Source of the DNA: Crambe crambe | Lineage: Eukaryota > Porifera > Demospongiae > Poecilosclerida > Crambeidae | Direction: 5' to 3' | Assembly: GCA_963924555.1 (NCBI GenBank) | Contig: OZ004582.1 | Coordinates: 1,798,001-1,862,000, forward strand | Length of the DNA stretch: 64,000 nt | Shown: piece after piece, positions 1-11,402 of the stretch | Layout: the number at the start of each line of letters is the position of its first letter | Numbering within the stretch: position 1 is the stretch's first letter | Position numbers and translations under genes: made by a program | Notes under the pieces: generated by a model | What the model saw: only the letters and a program-made list of their open reading frames with translations | What the model was told of the DNA's origin: nothing | Database searches by the model: none

Positions 1-590
1 CTCTATGGTCTCTCCTGAATCTCTATAGTCTCCTCTAGTCTTCTATAGTCTCCTCCAGTATTCTGTGGTCTCCATAATCTCCTCAGTCACTCCTGAATCT
101 CTATAGTCTCCTCTAGTCTTCTGTAGTCTCCATAGTCTCTTCAGTCTCTCCTGAATCTCTATAGTCTCCTCTAGTCTTCTGTGGTCTCTATAGTCTCCTC
201 AGTCTCTCCTTAATCTCTATAGTCTCCTCAAGTCTTCCGTGGTCTCCATAGTCTCCTCTAGTCTCCTTAGTCTCTCCTGAATCTCTATAGTCTTCTGTAG
301 TCTCCATAGTCTCTTCAGTCTAGTCTTCTGTGGTTTCTATAGTCTCCTCAGTCTCTCCTTAATCTCTATAATCTCCTCAAGTTCTCTGTGGTCTCCATAG
401 TCTTCTCTAGTCTCCTTAGTCTCTCCTGAATCTCTATAGTCTCCTCAAGTCTTCTATGGTCTCCACAGTCTCCTCTAGTCTCCTTAGTCTCTCCTGAATC
501 TCTATAGTCTCCTCTAGTCTTCTGTAGTCTCCATAGTCTCAATAGTCTCCTCAGTCTCTCCTGAATCTCTATAGTCTCCTCTAAAGCAGC
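1..590. repeat. CT-rich minisatellite
   Basis: A tandem array of imperfect units of about 60 bp built from shorter words such as TCTCTATAGTCTCCTC and TCTTCTGTAGTCTCC. Units vary in length through gain and loss of these sub-words. The array starts before the window edge. Its right end runs into the 3' end of a transposase pseudogene, so that on the minus strand the reading frame continues into the repeat and would encode repeats of ETIEIQERLRRL. Confidence 0.9.
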
Positions 591-591
591 T

Positions 592-1315
592 AAAATAATG
601 TCATGTATTTCTGAATCACTGGAGATTTGAATTAATGCATCATTTTCTCTTAAAATGCTTTTCACTTTTGTGAAACATTCTTCAATTGGGTTCATGTCAG
701 GAGATTAGTTCCATTAAAGGGGGTTAGATTTGGTAAAAGAATGCGTTCTACGAAATTGCAGGATTCCATCCTTGCTCATAGCACTAATTGCTGAAAAGCG
801 TTTACCTCTTATTTCAGAAACAGCTTGCTTTCCTATTAAGGAATAGCCATACTTTCTTAGAGAGGAGCGCCTGTCAGTGCCAGTTTCATCTACAAAAACT
901 AGCATTTCTGGTGTATATATGGTCATTTCATTTGCAAATTTCTGCCTAAGTTCTTCACATTGTTGTTGTGCCCGTAATGCTAGTTTTTTGTGTGAGAAGC
1001 CACACTTGTGTAGAAATTTGCATATACAGGAGGTACACTAGTCGACTGTAGAATACTCTTCAACTCATGAAGGTAGGTAGCAGGGTTTTCCACTATAGTA
1101 GTAATCATTGAAATCTCATCCTGTGCACTCAACTTCTTCAGAGGAACCTCTCTGTAGCCTTGTAAGCTACACACTGTTCCAGTTTCTTCAAACAGGCCCA
1201 CAATTCTACACACAGTACATAGCTATCTCAGCAAAGGTAAAACCCCTGGTAAACCATTCTCCACCTTAAGTCACTGGAGTATGCCTCTGTTCTCTGCGGC
1301 TGAAGGACACTAGAC
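592..1315 (-). pseudogene. Tc1/mariner/IS630-type transposase, broken
   Basis: A cut-and-paste DDE transposase fragment. Reading from 1315 downward: an N-terminal helix-turn-helix (TEAYSSDLRWRMVYQ, then after a frameshift CRIVGLFEETGTV), a linker GFSHKKLALRAQQQCEEL, the first catalytic Asp in MLVFVDETGTDRRSSLRKYG, RGKRFSAISAMSKDGIL, and the C-terminal Glu motif NPIEECFTKVKSIL near 690. The stretch between the first Asp and the Glu is too short and lacks the second Asp, so this copy is internally deleted. At least two frame changes are visible. It ends in the minisatellite and abuts a copia fragment near 1310-1430. Family assignment rests on motif spacing read by eye. Confidence 0.8.
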
Positions 1316-1429
1316 ATTCTTGGACTAAGACTCAAATTCAAATTTAGTACCTCAAAGGTTAAGGTTTGTGGTGAAAGTGTAATGTAAACTGTGGTTTTGG
1401 GACTGAATGGTTCCTGAGGCAAAGGTGAG

Positions 1430-2345
1430 GAAATTTGCTGTAAAGTACACATTACAACAGCGTGAATAATCATCAATAGAAGTCACAAAACATTTGCATC
1501 CTCCAATGGACTCAGTGGGCATCGGGCCACACTCCAGACCTCATGTAGAGCGAATCTCTCCCACTAATTCGAAAGGCACACGGTGCATCTTGCCTTCAAC
1601 ACATCCCTGGCAAAACGCGAGCTTCATCTTCTTGGGCATCTTTACACCAGACACCAATTCTTTCTGAACAACATCCTCAAGTTGTTGCTCATTCAAGTGG
1701 CAGAGTCGTTGATGCCAGAGATCAGCATTGCCTTGCTCCATTGAAGCCACTGTTGCATACTCTGATGGGAGAGGTTGACAATCGAGTCGATAAGTTCAAT
1801 ACAGTACACGATAGAGCACAGCACGCTTGGGATCACATTCTCGAAATAGCGACTTTTCCCATCCCCACTGCCTCTACAGTCTTCCCATCACCCAGACCAA
1901 CCTTTTCTGGGTTTTCAAACTCGACATAGTCCACCAACAGTTCCTTTTGTCGTATCATGTGACTGAGTCCACCAACCACTGCTCAGACTGGGAGGGCCAC
2001 AGTGAGCCTCACCTGATTTCCGTCTGTTGACTTTGTGGGCTGGTTCGACATTTGATTTCTTTGAGGCAGGACAGAAACGACGGATATGCCCTATCTCACC
2101 ACACCCATAGCACCTCACTACCTTTCTAGGTTTCTGGTGAAATCCAATGAGTGCTGATTCTTTGGTTGACCACTTGAGTATTCAGCCTTCTCTCGCTGCT
2201 TTCTTTCTTCATGGAGCTCAATTTCACTTCATCAATGCGGGATTCCAGTGTAGTCAGTCACCAGAGCCGAGTAGCTCAATGGCAAGCTGCCTAGGAGCAT
2301 CACAACCTGGTCTTCCTCTGAGATGGGGGCACCAGCAGATCAGTG
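1430..2345 (-). pseudogene. Ty1/copia retrotransposon gag-pol fragment
   Basis: Read from 2345 downward, this is a copia-type polyprotein fragment. First comes late Gag (EEDQVVMLLGSLPLSYSALV), then a CCHC zinc knuckle (CYGCGEIGHIRRFC near 2110), then the gag-pre-integrase domain (DLWHQRLCHLNEQQLEDVV and FCQGCVEGKMHRVPF, 1541-1720), then the start of the integrase core (CGPMPTESIGG...DDYSRCCNVYFTAN, about 1540-1435). The aspartic protease expected between the knuckle and the pre-integrase is largely missing or unreadable, and several stops and frame changes are present. Both ends are truncated and no LTR was found. Confidence 0.85.
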
Positions 2346-2439
2346 ATCTCCTGAGATACACCTATTTGCACACGTGATATGCGCGTGCGCGTACCATGCC
2401 TAGCTAGCTAGCTTGCAAGCGCTGGATGTTTCGTGTTTG

Positions 2440-3420
2440 TCAATGTGACTGTGTCGTTGTAATGCAGCCAAAACCAACAGCAAGAGAATGTAACGTGTCA
2501 CTTGTAGGATCTCATCAAGCTAGAGTTACTGTGAATAATGGATCTTCTTCTTCTAATACTCAACCAACTCTTACTTCAGGATTGGCATGTGCTAGAGGTG
2601 TGAACCCTCGAACTCAACCTTCTACTATTGTTCCAAAATTGCTAATAAAGGCAGTGTGCAAGCAGGAAAGACATAACTAAAACGTTCACTCTCCGGAATA
2701 TCAATTCAGATCTAATGAAGACACGTGATCAATTGAAACAGGTAATTAGCACACAGTTGTCTCATGACTTAACTAGTGATTTTGATGTTGGCTATTATCA
2801 AGCTTCTGTGGTAGTAAGCATTAGAAGTCCACATGATGTAATGGAGATTTGGAATGAGGTGAAGAAGGGAGTTAATGTTATCCTTTGGTGTGATGGACTT
2901 AAGGAAAGCTACCCAGCAGTAAAAAAGAGGAAATGGTCCAAGAAAAGTGTTGACTCAAACTCTGATTCTGGTGATGATATAGTTGAAGTGTCAGCTTCTA
3001 AGAAAAAGAAATCTGACAAGGATGAAAAAATAGTGGGTGAACTGAAGGAGTTACATGGACAACAGTATAGTCCAATGCAGATCGTATTTGGGGAGAAATG
3101 CTCATTGGTGGTCTGTGTTAGAGCAGGTGGGAAGGAACCAAAAAAGAAGTCTCTGATGTTGCTGAAGTGTTAGGTGAAGTTGCTAAGCATGTCTCGGCTG
3201 CATTTTCTGGAGTTGCACCCAGACATAGCCCTAGCACTACTGCCACTTATAAAGTTTTAACAGTCACCATAGTAAAAGCCATTGTAATAAAAACTCTTGG
3301 AATGTTGCTTGTTTGAAAGATGCAATCATTTTGTGGTAAAATGAGTACTCTGACTAATATATCTGACAGTTTTAATTTCATAGCTAGAGCTATAATTTAG
3401 GTAATGTCCCCAACTTGTGC
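2440..3420 (+). pseudogene. unrecognised protein with WCDGL motif and Lys/Ser linker
   Basis: The main open segment (about 2640-3173) reads ITKTFTLRNINSDLMKTRDQ, then FDVGYYQASVVVSIRSP, EIWNEVKKGVNVILWCDGLK, then a low-complexity acidic/Lys region with KKRKW and SKKKKSDKDEK that looks like a nuclear signal. After a one-base shift in an A-run near 3143 the frame continues as EVSDVAEVLGEVAKHVSAAF. The globular start is followed by a charged linker, a layout common in transposon-borne proteins. I do not recognise the family. The upstream Ser-rich frame from 2426 may be its N-terminus in another frame. It lies 0.2-0.4 kb upstream of an OTU-type exon on the same strand and could be the same gene. 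Confidence 0.4.
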
Positions 3421-3615
3421 GCTCAAGGTCTTGGCTGGATGCAGTTGGAATGAATTATTGCAGTTAGCTCTGGTTGTTGAGAAAACTGTGGCAACCACTC
3501 ACACAGCAAGATATCACCCGAAGCATAATTAGGACTGCAATGTACACTACACATTGATAACTAATTGACTTCAATAATTATTTCTGATGTTTTATTGCTA
3601 TGTTATACTTTCATA

Positions 3616-3789
3616 GGTGTCAAAAGCAACTAATCAGAAAGATACCACATGGTTTTCTAATTGGAAAATCACTATGTGATGGTAATTGCCTCTATAACTG
3701 TTTATTTGGAGATGAAACCAAAGCTCATGCCTTACGCCTGCAAAGTGTACTCAGTGCAGTTAGACATTTTGATTTTTATGTGGAGAAGG
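3616..3789 (+). CDS. exon of an OTU-type cysteine protease domain
   Basis: A single exon-like segment preceded by TTTCATAG and followed by GTGAGAG. It encodes FLIGKSLCDGNCLYNCLFGD and then AHALRLQSVLSAVRHFDFYV. The D-G-N-C core followed by a helix with HALRLQ is the signature of OTU-family deubiquitinating proteases, in which Cys is the nucleophile. The second half of the fold with the catalytic His is not visible downstream, so the gene is truncated or continues beyond an unrecognised insertion. OTU domains are frequent in animal transposons, and I infer such an origin. Confidence 0.55.
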
Positions 3790-4755
3790 TGAGAGATATA
3801 ATTATTATTATAACAATTTCAAGCTACATCATGATCATTCATTTTTTGTTATCAGTAAAAATAATATGATAGACCATATCTACGCACTTTCCCCTCTTCC
3901 TCTCTGAAACTCCACTCAGTGACGTAGGAAGATGGTTTTGAATAGGGGGGCCACCTAAGTAATAGTCAAGACCATGCCTATTTTTATCTACTTCCTGAAA
4001 TATGCCTTTGTAGCTGGACCAACCTGTCCAGGAGGACAACCTTCCAGTCCATGTCTGCTCCAAGTGCTTGAAGAGAGTTTGTTGCACTAGAAAAGGCCTC
4101 CATAGACCTAGCTGCATTTAGAAAGTCAGTGAAATCATCAGTCTCTGAGAATGAAGAGAACCAAGGAGACTACTGGTGAGGTGGGAGTATCACCTAACAC
4201 TCTCCGGGAGAGACCTCATTCTAAGATAGCAAGAAGACTCCCTTTTACAAGTAAAATATACTATACACTTGCACACACACACAGAGAGACTCAAAGTAGC
4301 ACACTTGCATATAGCAAACATCAATTATGGCTAGCTATAGCATTCAGGATCAACCACTTCAAGTCCTGTGAGAGGGGCAGGATGTGGAAGAGCCGGGTTG
4401 ACTGAGAGTCCTTTGAGAGGAGGCAAGGATTCTGCAAGGGGGACATAGAGTTGAGAGACAAAGGCATGTCTTATTGTAACTCCAGTGACCCCACCATCTA
4501 GTCCATCTTCAGTTCTCCAGACCTGCTGCACAGGTTCACACTTTAAACTCACACTTTACCAATGATATAATGCATGGTATTCATACAGATGAGAATGTGC
4601 AGCCTCTGAGGAAGAGTATGACTGTAAGCATACTTTTATATTATACTGATAATTGAATTATTGTAAATAAGTATAACATTCAATGTAATAGGTCTCATCT
4701 CTGTACACTGAAGTGTTAGGACCAGCAGAGAGCAGCTCTCCTTGGTGGGCATGCC
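3790..4755. other. interval without recognisable gene
   Basis: About 1 kb with only short frames and no family motif. It contains a small CA run near 4272. Nothing else is supported. Confidence 0.5.
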
Positions 4756-4756
4756 C

Positions 4757-4832
4757 CATCTATAGCCAAGGCCATAATGGACGATGATGATGTGAAAGAG
4801 GCCATCATCAAGCTGTTGCTGAGGAAGAGTGT
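4757..4832 (+). repeat. short coding-like block repeated near 58.34 kb
   Basis: In one frame this reads PSIAKAIMDDDDVKEAIIKL. The block at 58339-58425 reads LSIAKAVMAQDDIKEAIVRL. Substitutions that keep the amino-acid class suggest both descend from a coding sequence in a repeated element that I cannot name. Here it sits directly against the end of a gypsy pol fragment. Confidence 0.5.
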
Positions 4833-4834
4833 AC

Positions 4835-5965
4835 CTACCTCTGCAGGCTAACCACAACTTCACCCTTCCATGCCATCAGCTGGCCACCGTCAAATGGAAG
4901 GGCATGATGGCCGATCTTGAGCAGAAGGCCCCATTGTTGTTCCAGATAGTGCACAGCAGAATGGACCACCTTGATTTTGTGGTTGTACAAGTGCTGTATT
5001 TTGTAGGTGCTATCTGATAGACTGGCAAGTGCACGATAAGGGCCTGTCCATGGCCGATGAAACTTCTTAGCCAGGCCTCGCGGCACCACAGGGCTAAATA
5101 GCCACACAAGAGTTCCAGGTTCATGAGGATTCCCATGCACTCGTTTATTATAAAATTCCTGCTGGCGCTCCAGTCAATTCCCAACATGTTGACGGACTTT
5201 AGTAAATGCTGCAGTGAGGGTATTCCTGAGGTTTTGAACATAAGAAGGAAGATCCTTCAGTGGTAGGTCAAAATCACAACTGTACAAAAGATCAACAGGG
5301 AGACGTGCCTCCCTGCCAAACATAAGGAAAAAGGGGGAATAGCCAGTTGTAGACTGTTTGCTAGAATTGTATAGGCCATGCAAAGCTTTGGAAGTTGCTC
5401 TTCCCAATATGGTGAGAGCTCTGTGAGACATGTAGACAGCAAGGTGCGATTAAAACGCTCTATCAGTCCATCACATTGTGGGTGATAGGGGGTAGTGCGA
5501 GTTTTATCGATTAGGAGGAGCTTGCAAATCTCTTTGATCACATCAGACTCGAATATCTACCCTGATCCGAATGAAGTTGTTCAGGGAGAGAAAAACGACA
5601 AAAGAGCTCATCCACCAACTTCGTGGGAACGGTGGTGGCTTCCTGGTATGAGCCTAGCCTCCATCCACCGGGTGAAACAGTCACCTGCAACGAGAACATA
5701 TTTATTACCACTTGCAGTTTCAGGGAGTGGTCCCAGGATATCCATGGCAACTAGCTGCATACTTGAATGGACTGAAGTGCAGCCCTTGGTTTAGCACAAG
5801 TGGCACAGGTGCGACACCAGTCGCGGACATCATTATACTGACCAGGCCAGTAGAAGCGTTCTGTCAGTTTACTGAGCATTTTCTCTTCACCCTGCTGTGC
5901 AATTCATCTTGCGCATACAAGATGCCATTAAGGAGCTGAAGCTGATCCCAGAGCTGGAAAAGATG
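4835..5965 (-). pseudogene. Ty3/gypsy pol fragment 1 (integrase and C-terminal domain)
   Basis: Read from 5965 downward: the zinc-binding region before integrase (LWDQLQLLNGILYA), the start of the catalytic core (NMFSLQVT...), EATTVPTKLVDELFCRFSLP with the second-Asp segment [26 protein letters not shown] with the catalytic Glu, then [16 protein letters not shown], and a chromatin-side C-terminal domain (GTLVWLFSPVVPRGLAKKFH, WTGPYRALASLSDSTYKIQH). The frame shifts at least three times. Its upstream part is replaced by the LTR-like end of a second gypsy element, so this element was the insertion target. Confidence 0.85.
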
Positions 5966-5969
5966 CCTA

Positions 5970-6171
5970 GTAGCTGAGCTTCGATGCTGGTGTAATGTAA
6001 TGAGATTACAACGAGAGAAAAATGAACTAGCTAGCACACAACTCAAGAATAACACATGTGGTAGTCTTTTTTGTAGCACGTGCTAAAGAATCTTCTAGTT
6101 CAGGGTTCAAAGTTCTAGCTAAGGGTCCAAAGTTCATGTACACTACATCACTCCCCCCCCCCCCCCCCCCC
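5970..6171 (-). mobile_element. probable 3' LTR and G-rich polypurine tract of gypsy element 2
   Basis: On the minus strand pol of element 2 ends, then a run of 19 G (C at 6153-6171) ends in GGAG. The next bases are TGATGTAGTGTACATGAACT, a typical place for a 3' LTR to begin after a polypurine tract. The unique stretch runs about 180 bp until gypsy fragment 1 coding resumes near 5965. No second LTR copy is present for comparison, so the boundaries are inferred from position. Confidence 0.5.
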
Positions 6172-6179
6172 AGTGGCTC

Positions 6180-8440
6180 ACGACACGTAGGAAGAGAGGT
6201 GCTTTGGCCAGTGGACGTGTCGTCCCGAACGGGTTACTCGAGCTGGTTGTGCGGAGGTTGTTTTCTAAGGTTCAATCGGTGGATTGGAAGATGGAGTGAT
6301 GTGCATGTCATGATTGGTGTCCAAATGTGCTGGTTTAAGGCGATCCAAGGAGACTGTGTCTGTACGGCCATTAATGTCTATGGTGAAAAACTTGTCTGTG
6401 CATTTTACTACCAGATAGGGTCCATCATATGGTGGTTGTAAAGGTTTCCGGACTGCATCATGCCGTATGAAGACATGGGTGCATGTTGACAATTCTTTAT
6501 TGACATGACTGTCCCTTTGTGTAGAACGTGGAGGGCAAGGACGTGTCTGCTGCATATGTGCCTTGAGGTTAGATACATAATCCAAGGTATCCAGGGTAGA
6601 GAGAACTGAAGACGGTGTAAAAAATGCTCCGGGTAGCCGTAACGAAGTTCCATAGACCATCTCAGCTGCCGTAGTTTTTGTGTCCTCTTTGAGTGCTGTT
6701 CTAATCCCTAGCAGGACCAGTGGTAGAAAGTCATCCATGCTGATGGGTTCTGTTGAGCTTTGAGGGCCGCTTTCAACTGTCTGTGAAACCTCTCCACCAT
6801 TCCATTTGTGCGGGCACGATTGGAGCAAAAGTCATGAGTGAATTCCATAGGTATTCAAATTGTCGGCCACGATCCGTGATTATGGTCGAGGGCACTCCAA
6901 AGCGAGCTATCCAGCCACTAACAAAGGCTTGGGCCACAGCATCTGCTGTGATTGTAGAGAGGGGAAAAGCCTCCGGCCATCTCGTGAATCTGTCCACGCA
7001 TGTAAGGAGTAAATCCTCGAGATGTTGGCAACGGTCCTACTAGGTCAATGTGGACCGTGTCGAATCTGGCATCTGGTGGAGAGAATGGAGAGATTGGAGT
7101 GACTGTATGTCGCTGAACTTTTGCCCGTTGACACTGGGTGCAGGATCTTGGTCTGGTACTGTTATACGGTTTAGAGCCCGATAGTCGCCACACGGGCGCC
7201 AATCTCCCGTGGTTTTCTTAGGTACCATATGCAAGGGTGATGACCATGCACTTGAGGAGGCACGAATTATCCCTAGCTGCATCATGTGATCGAATTCCTG
7301 TCTGGCAACACGTAGGCGTTCTGGAGCCAAGCGTCTTGGTCGGGCTGAAACTGGAGACCCTGTTGTCTCAATGTGATGAGTGACCTCATGTTTCACAGGG
7401 CTGCCTGGTGAACACACTTGAGTGAGTGCTGGAAACTCCGACACTAGCTTGAGATAAATGTTGTCAGGTTGCTTTGGCAGGATGGACGGGCTGGGTGAAA
7501 CCTCTGGCGAAAGGATTCTTTGAATGAAAAGTTGTGTAGCTCTCCAAAGTGTCGAAGGAAGTCTGCTCCTATTATTGGCTTCTGGATGTCAGCAATGATA
7601 AAAATCCATGGGAAGGAGCGGCGTAGACCAAGATTGAGAGTTAGGGAGCGCTTTCCATAGGTGGTGATGGAGGTGTTATTCACTGCAGTCGTGAGTTTGT
7701 CTGGAGAGTGTTTCTGATCAGAGAGAGAAGGAGGTAGGACGCTGACCTCTGTGTGTTTTTATCAACTACATAGAAAAGGCGACTGTGTTGGTCAGGGCCG
7801 GCAATGCCTGTCGCCATCAGCGTCCGGCCTGGGAGTTTAACTCCCATGAGCACAGTTGCTTGCATTTCTGAGCTGCCTCACCAAATTTGGCATGGTACCA
7901 ACATAGTGTGTCTTGTGGTGAAGTGGATGGGGCTGGACTGGCAGTACGACGAGGTCTGGATGTGCTGCGTCAGCGAGGAGTTCGTGTAGCCAGAGACTCA
8001 ACGAGGGAAGTCAGGCGAGCTACCTCTTCTTTGAGCTGTTTGATCTCAGAGGTGTCCGCAAATGCGAGAGATGGGAGTGGGCGTGGCTACTTCCATCACC
8101 TTGTCAGCCATGTCTGCAAGTTTGTCCAGCTCCATAGAAGCATCAGCTGAGGCTAGGACCATTCTGACGTTGGCGGGGAGCCTCTGAAGAAACAATTCGC
8201 GAAGAAAGGAGTTGCTCTCTGGTGCACCTAGCTTATCTCCTAGGAGCTGTTCCATCCGTCGTAGCAGTTGTGTGGGTTTTCTGTCACCGAGCTCTTCGCC
8301 ACTGATAAGCTGTTGAAGTTTGCGTTGCTCCGAGGCAGCAGTACGTTTGATTAGTTAGTTCTTGAGCTTCTGGTACGGGTTCTCTGCTGGTAGTTTGAGC
8401 AAGAGATGTCTCTCTGTACTCTCCACATGGCTAATTCTAG
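6180..8440 (-). pseudogene. Ty3/gypsy retrotransposon 2, gag-pol with internal deletions
   Basis: Read from 8440 downward. Gag: [18 protein letters not shown], then [20 protein letters not shown] and [17 protein letters not shown]; its end reads CWYHAKFGEAAQKCKQPC. Protease: SRLFYVVDKNT is joined directly to EVSVLPPSLSDQ, so the stretch with the catalytic D-T/S-G is missing; [16 protein letters not shown] follows. Reverse transcriptase: [20 protein letters not shown], which stops at TVPDQ and continues straight into the pre-integrase zinc region ([18 protein letters not shown]), so the RT palm and RNase H are deleted. Integrase: [46 protein letters not shown], then GIRTALKEDTKTTAAEMVYG and PYDGPYLVVKCTDKFFTIDI. 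The copy cannot be autonomous. Confidence 0.9.
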
Positions 8441-8589
8441 TATGGGGCATATAGAAAACTTACTCTTCCTACTCTGAAACTGACACAGAGGCCTGCCTAC
8501 CTTTGGTTGTACATCTAAAGAGGATGTTCACAAGGGTTGTACTGTAGATGAAGAAGCAAAAATGGAAGTAAACCGAGAGAGAATCTAAT

Positions 8590-9990
8590 GATGACCATGA
8601 TGTCACTCCATTTATTCCTGATGTGCTGCTCCCATATGAAACCACTCAAGAACCTACTATGTATGAACTAGAATGCAAGTCTTCTGTATCTGGCTGGGAG
8701 AAAATCAGGCCCAATATGTTAACTGCAGTTACGGAATTTACTGCTATGCCTTTCGATCAGCTATGCTTGAATTGCCAAGGTACAGCTTCACTTCGCTGTG
8801 GACCTTTTGGTTCTTACTGTTTGGAATGCTTTAACAAGCTGCACAAGACAGTCAATATTTTTCATGTTGCAGAGAAATTTGAGGTGAGAACGTGCAAGGT
8901 ATCTGAATGGTGTGCTATTATAGATGTTCGGGGGGCTAGGGGAGGGGGTGAATCCCAACTGGGATTCCCTCCAAGAGGGAGTACTCACAGACCATTCCCC
9001 TAATGGATATGTAGTTATTTCATAATTAGGATAGCAGTTATGTAACTGTCGAAGGCAAATGTCGCATAGACATTCGACTGTCACACTTGTGCAACACAAA
9101 AAGGGATATCAATCTTCAGTGTATTGATGAATATGGTTCGTTCTTTATAACAGTAATACAAAGTAACATTATACTTTAAAGTATACTTCCATTAAGCTTT
9201 GAACACTCTGTTCAGTTTGTTTGCTGTGATTGTGAACCAGTTGCAGTTACATTGACTAGAGCTGAGCTATGGCCAGCAACTCCTCACCATCCCTGATTGG
9301 CATTTACGTTTAGTTTATTGAATTGGGCTGAAGCACTCATGCTTGAATGCCAAGTTGCTATGAGAGATTTCTGCACTGCCCTTTACTTTAGTTGTCCATT
9401 CAATGTTTTGAAGGTATGTGTGATTATAGCACCAGTATTGTGTCAAGTATTTGCATGCATATACTTTAGAGATGAGATATTTATTCATCTTTGAGAGACT
9501 CCTTTGAGGAATACAGGTATAGAAACTTTTAAATCACTGAATTCTGTTCCATGAGTATAAAATAGGTACCTGAAGCATGAGCTACGAAATCTTCACTTCC
9601 TAAGTGAACACCTTGTTTCTGGTAATGTATGCCCAGCTTGCCCTAAGGTGCCATTATAGCATTATAGTGTATGAAAATTCATTATTGTTTCTTATAAAAA
9701 GGACAATGGAAAGATTGTATATTCAATGGACGCATTGTTTGGATTGCCTAGAAAGAAAGTTGCTGGCCAGAGCCATAGTTATATTTTCATGATCAGGCAG
9801 CTGTTGATGAATTTGTTGAGTGTTATAAGCCATACATAACAGGAAATGATGTAAATTCCTTCCTATTATTATTGATTTTGTAGCAGGCAGCATGTTACGA
9901 AGCAGCACCAGATATAAATCATTAGAAGCTGGAAAATTTATTAACTTAAAACATGGGGAAAGGTAAGGTCTATGTATGTAATGCTAGATA
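8590..9990 (+). pseudogene. KDZ transposase copy 1, N-terminal half
   Basis: KDZ (Kyakuja-Dileera-Zisupton) DNA transposase exons. The first long exon (8623-8883) ends in a Cys cluster CLNCQGTASLRCGPFGSYCL then FNKLHKTVNIFHVAEKFE, the CxC-type domain found in front of KDZ transposases. Next come FVCCDCEPVAVTLTRAELWP, one in-frame TGA, then FTFSLLNWAEALMLECQVAM (9303-9415), SFEEYR, a YLKHELRNLHFLSEHLV...CPACPK exon, DQAAVDEFVECYKPYITGND, and a final segment near 9900 reading GSMLRSSTRYKSLEAGKF. Exon borders match those of the better copy at 52.3-55.4 kb. The next exon is cut at 10103 by the CACTG element. A stop, shifts and the insertion make it a pseudogene. Confidence 0.85.
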
Positions 9991-10799
9991 CAAACTCTCA
10001 CTGCAGGAAGGCTGGCATGTTTTCTGTTGTTGTTGACATTTGAATTCACATTTAGATTACTAATCATGCATTTTATCATTTCTAGAAACCAACTTGGATA
10101 CTACACTGTAAAAACGGTTGTGTGTGTAGCACACCAAAATCTTTGCACACCCTTGGTGTGGTACTATTTAGGGAGTGTTCAGCACACCTAGCAATTGAAT
10201 GGTGTAGACTTCACACAGAGATTATGGTGTGCAACCCTTTAAGGTGTATACAACACACCTTATGATATTAAAGTGTACTGTACACACCATTGCAAGTGGG
10301 CATTTCACACCCTATCGAAAGGCAGCTGCATGCATGAATCATGCAGTGCAAAGGTCAGATAGCTATCACATGGCTACTGATTTTACTGAAGATGTTAATA
10401 GCAGTTAGCTATACACCTGATATCTCCCAGTCTATTAATCTTTCAACCATCAGTTCTGGCACAATAAGAAAACTTGATTTTGATATGCTTAAGGTAAGAT
10501 GTATACAATGTGAATGATCATAGCTAGCTAGCTATAGCTTCTAAAGCTGGATTCACTTTAAAGCTATTTGTAGCTATTATAGCTACATGTCTAGCTATAA
10601 TTTTAGGCCCACAGGCATTCTTAATTGAAGCAGGCCATTGGGCATAGTATACAGCTATAGCACCAGTATATATATTATTCATAATGTATGATGACATGAG
10701 CCTCTGCAGTTGTGAGCAAGGGAGAGGTAGATATAATGTGACCAATGAATTTTACTGCCCATTAGGGAATGGCTTTTTGGGTCTCTGAGATCACTGTTC

Positions 10800-11402
10800 A
10801 AACTAGCTATAATAATTATTAATTACATGCAGCCTCCAAGAAAGCCTAAAAGATTGGAAACAATACGACTCAAGCGAATAAGATACAGATGGACAAAGAA
10901 ACATGCACTGAGATGGAAGTGAAGAAAAGAAGCACATGAGAGAAAAGAAGCACATGAGAGAGAAGAGAGCAAAGAAATGGAGTTGCGAGAAAAGGAGAAA
11001 CGGATCGAAGAGGAACATGCTGAAATGAAAAGGCTGAGAAATATGGAGCAAAAAGAGCAATATGAAGCATTCGTTGAAGATATTAATATGAAATACAGAC
11101 AGGCTGAGAAAGAATCACATACACAACAATCAGACTCTCTACTTTTGCCAATACAGATGCAGTCAGAAAAGGCGGTTTCACAAAGTTTGACAAACAAGGG
11201 ATTGAAGCTTAGTAATATTGAACGTACTGCTATAGTTGCTGAGGTCGAGAATGACAAGAGAGCTGAGTTAAATGCTCTATTATATCGTAACTTAGCAGAG
11301 CGACTGAAAAGGGAAAAGCGTGAATTAAACGATACTCTGAACCGGAAGATAGAAATCGTCCAGGATTTCTGGAGAAATCAACTATGTGAAGGAAGTTCAA
11401 GA
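10800..11402 (+). pseudogene. truncated coiled-coil protein frame
   Basis: A highly charged frame (open from 10977) reads EKEKRIEEEHAEMKRL, then KREKRELNDTLNRKIEIVQD and FWRNQLCEGSSR. Heptad-like E/K/R spacing predicts a long coiled coil. It stops abruptly at about 11402, where the sequence switches to the 3' part of a minus-strand C2H2 gene, so an internal deletion probably joined two gene ends. I do not recognise the family. Confidence 0.4.

Noticed and set aside
1-590. CRISPR-like spaced repeat
   Set aside because: Units are contiguous and imperfect without unique spacers, and the sequence is animal DNA; it is a minisatellite.
10803-11257. Hydrophobic Ser/Phe-rich minus-strand frames that look like membrane proteins
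   Set aside because: They are antisense to a charged coiled-coil frame on plus, whose codons generate Phe/Leu/Ser-rich shadows.
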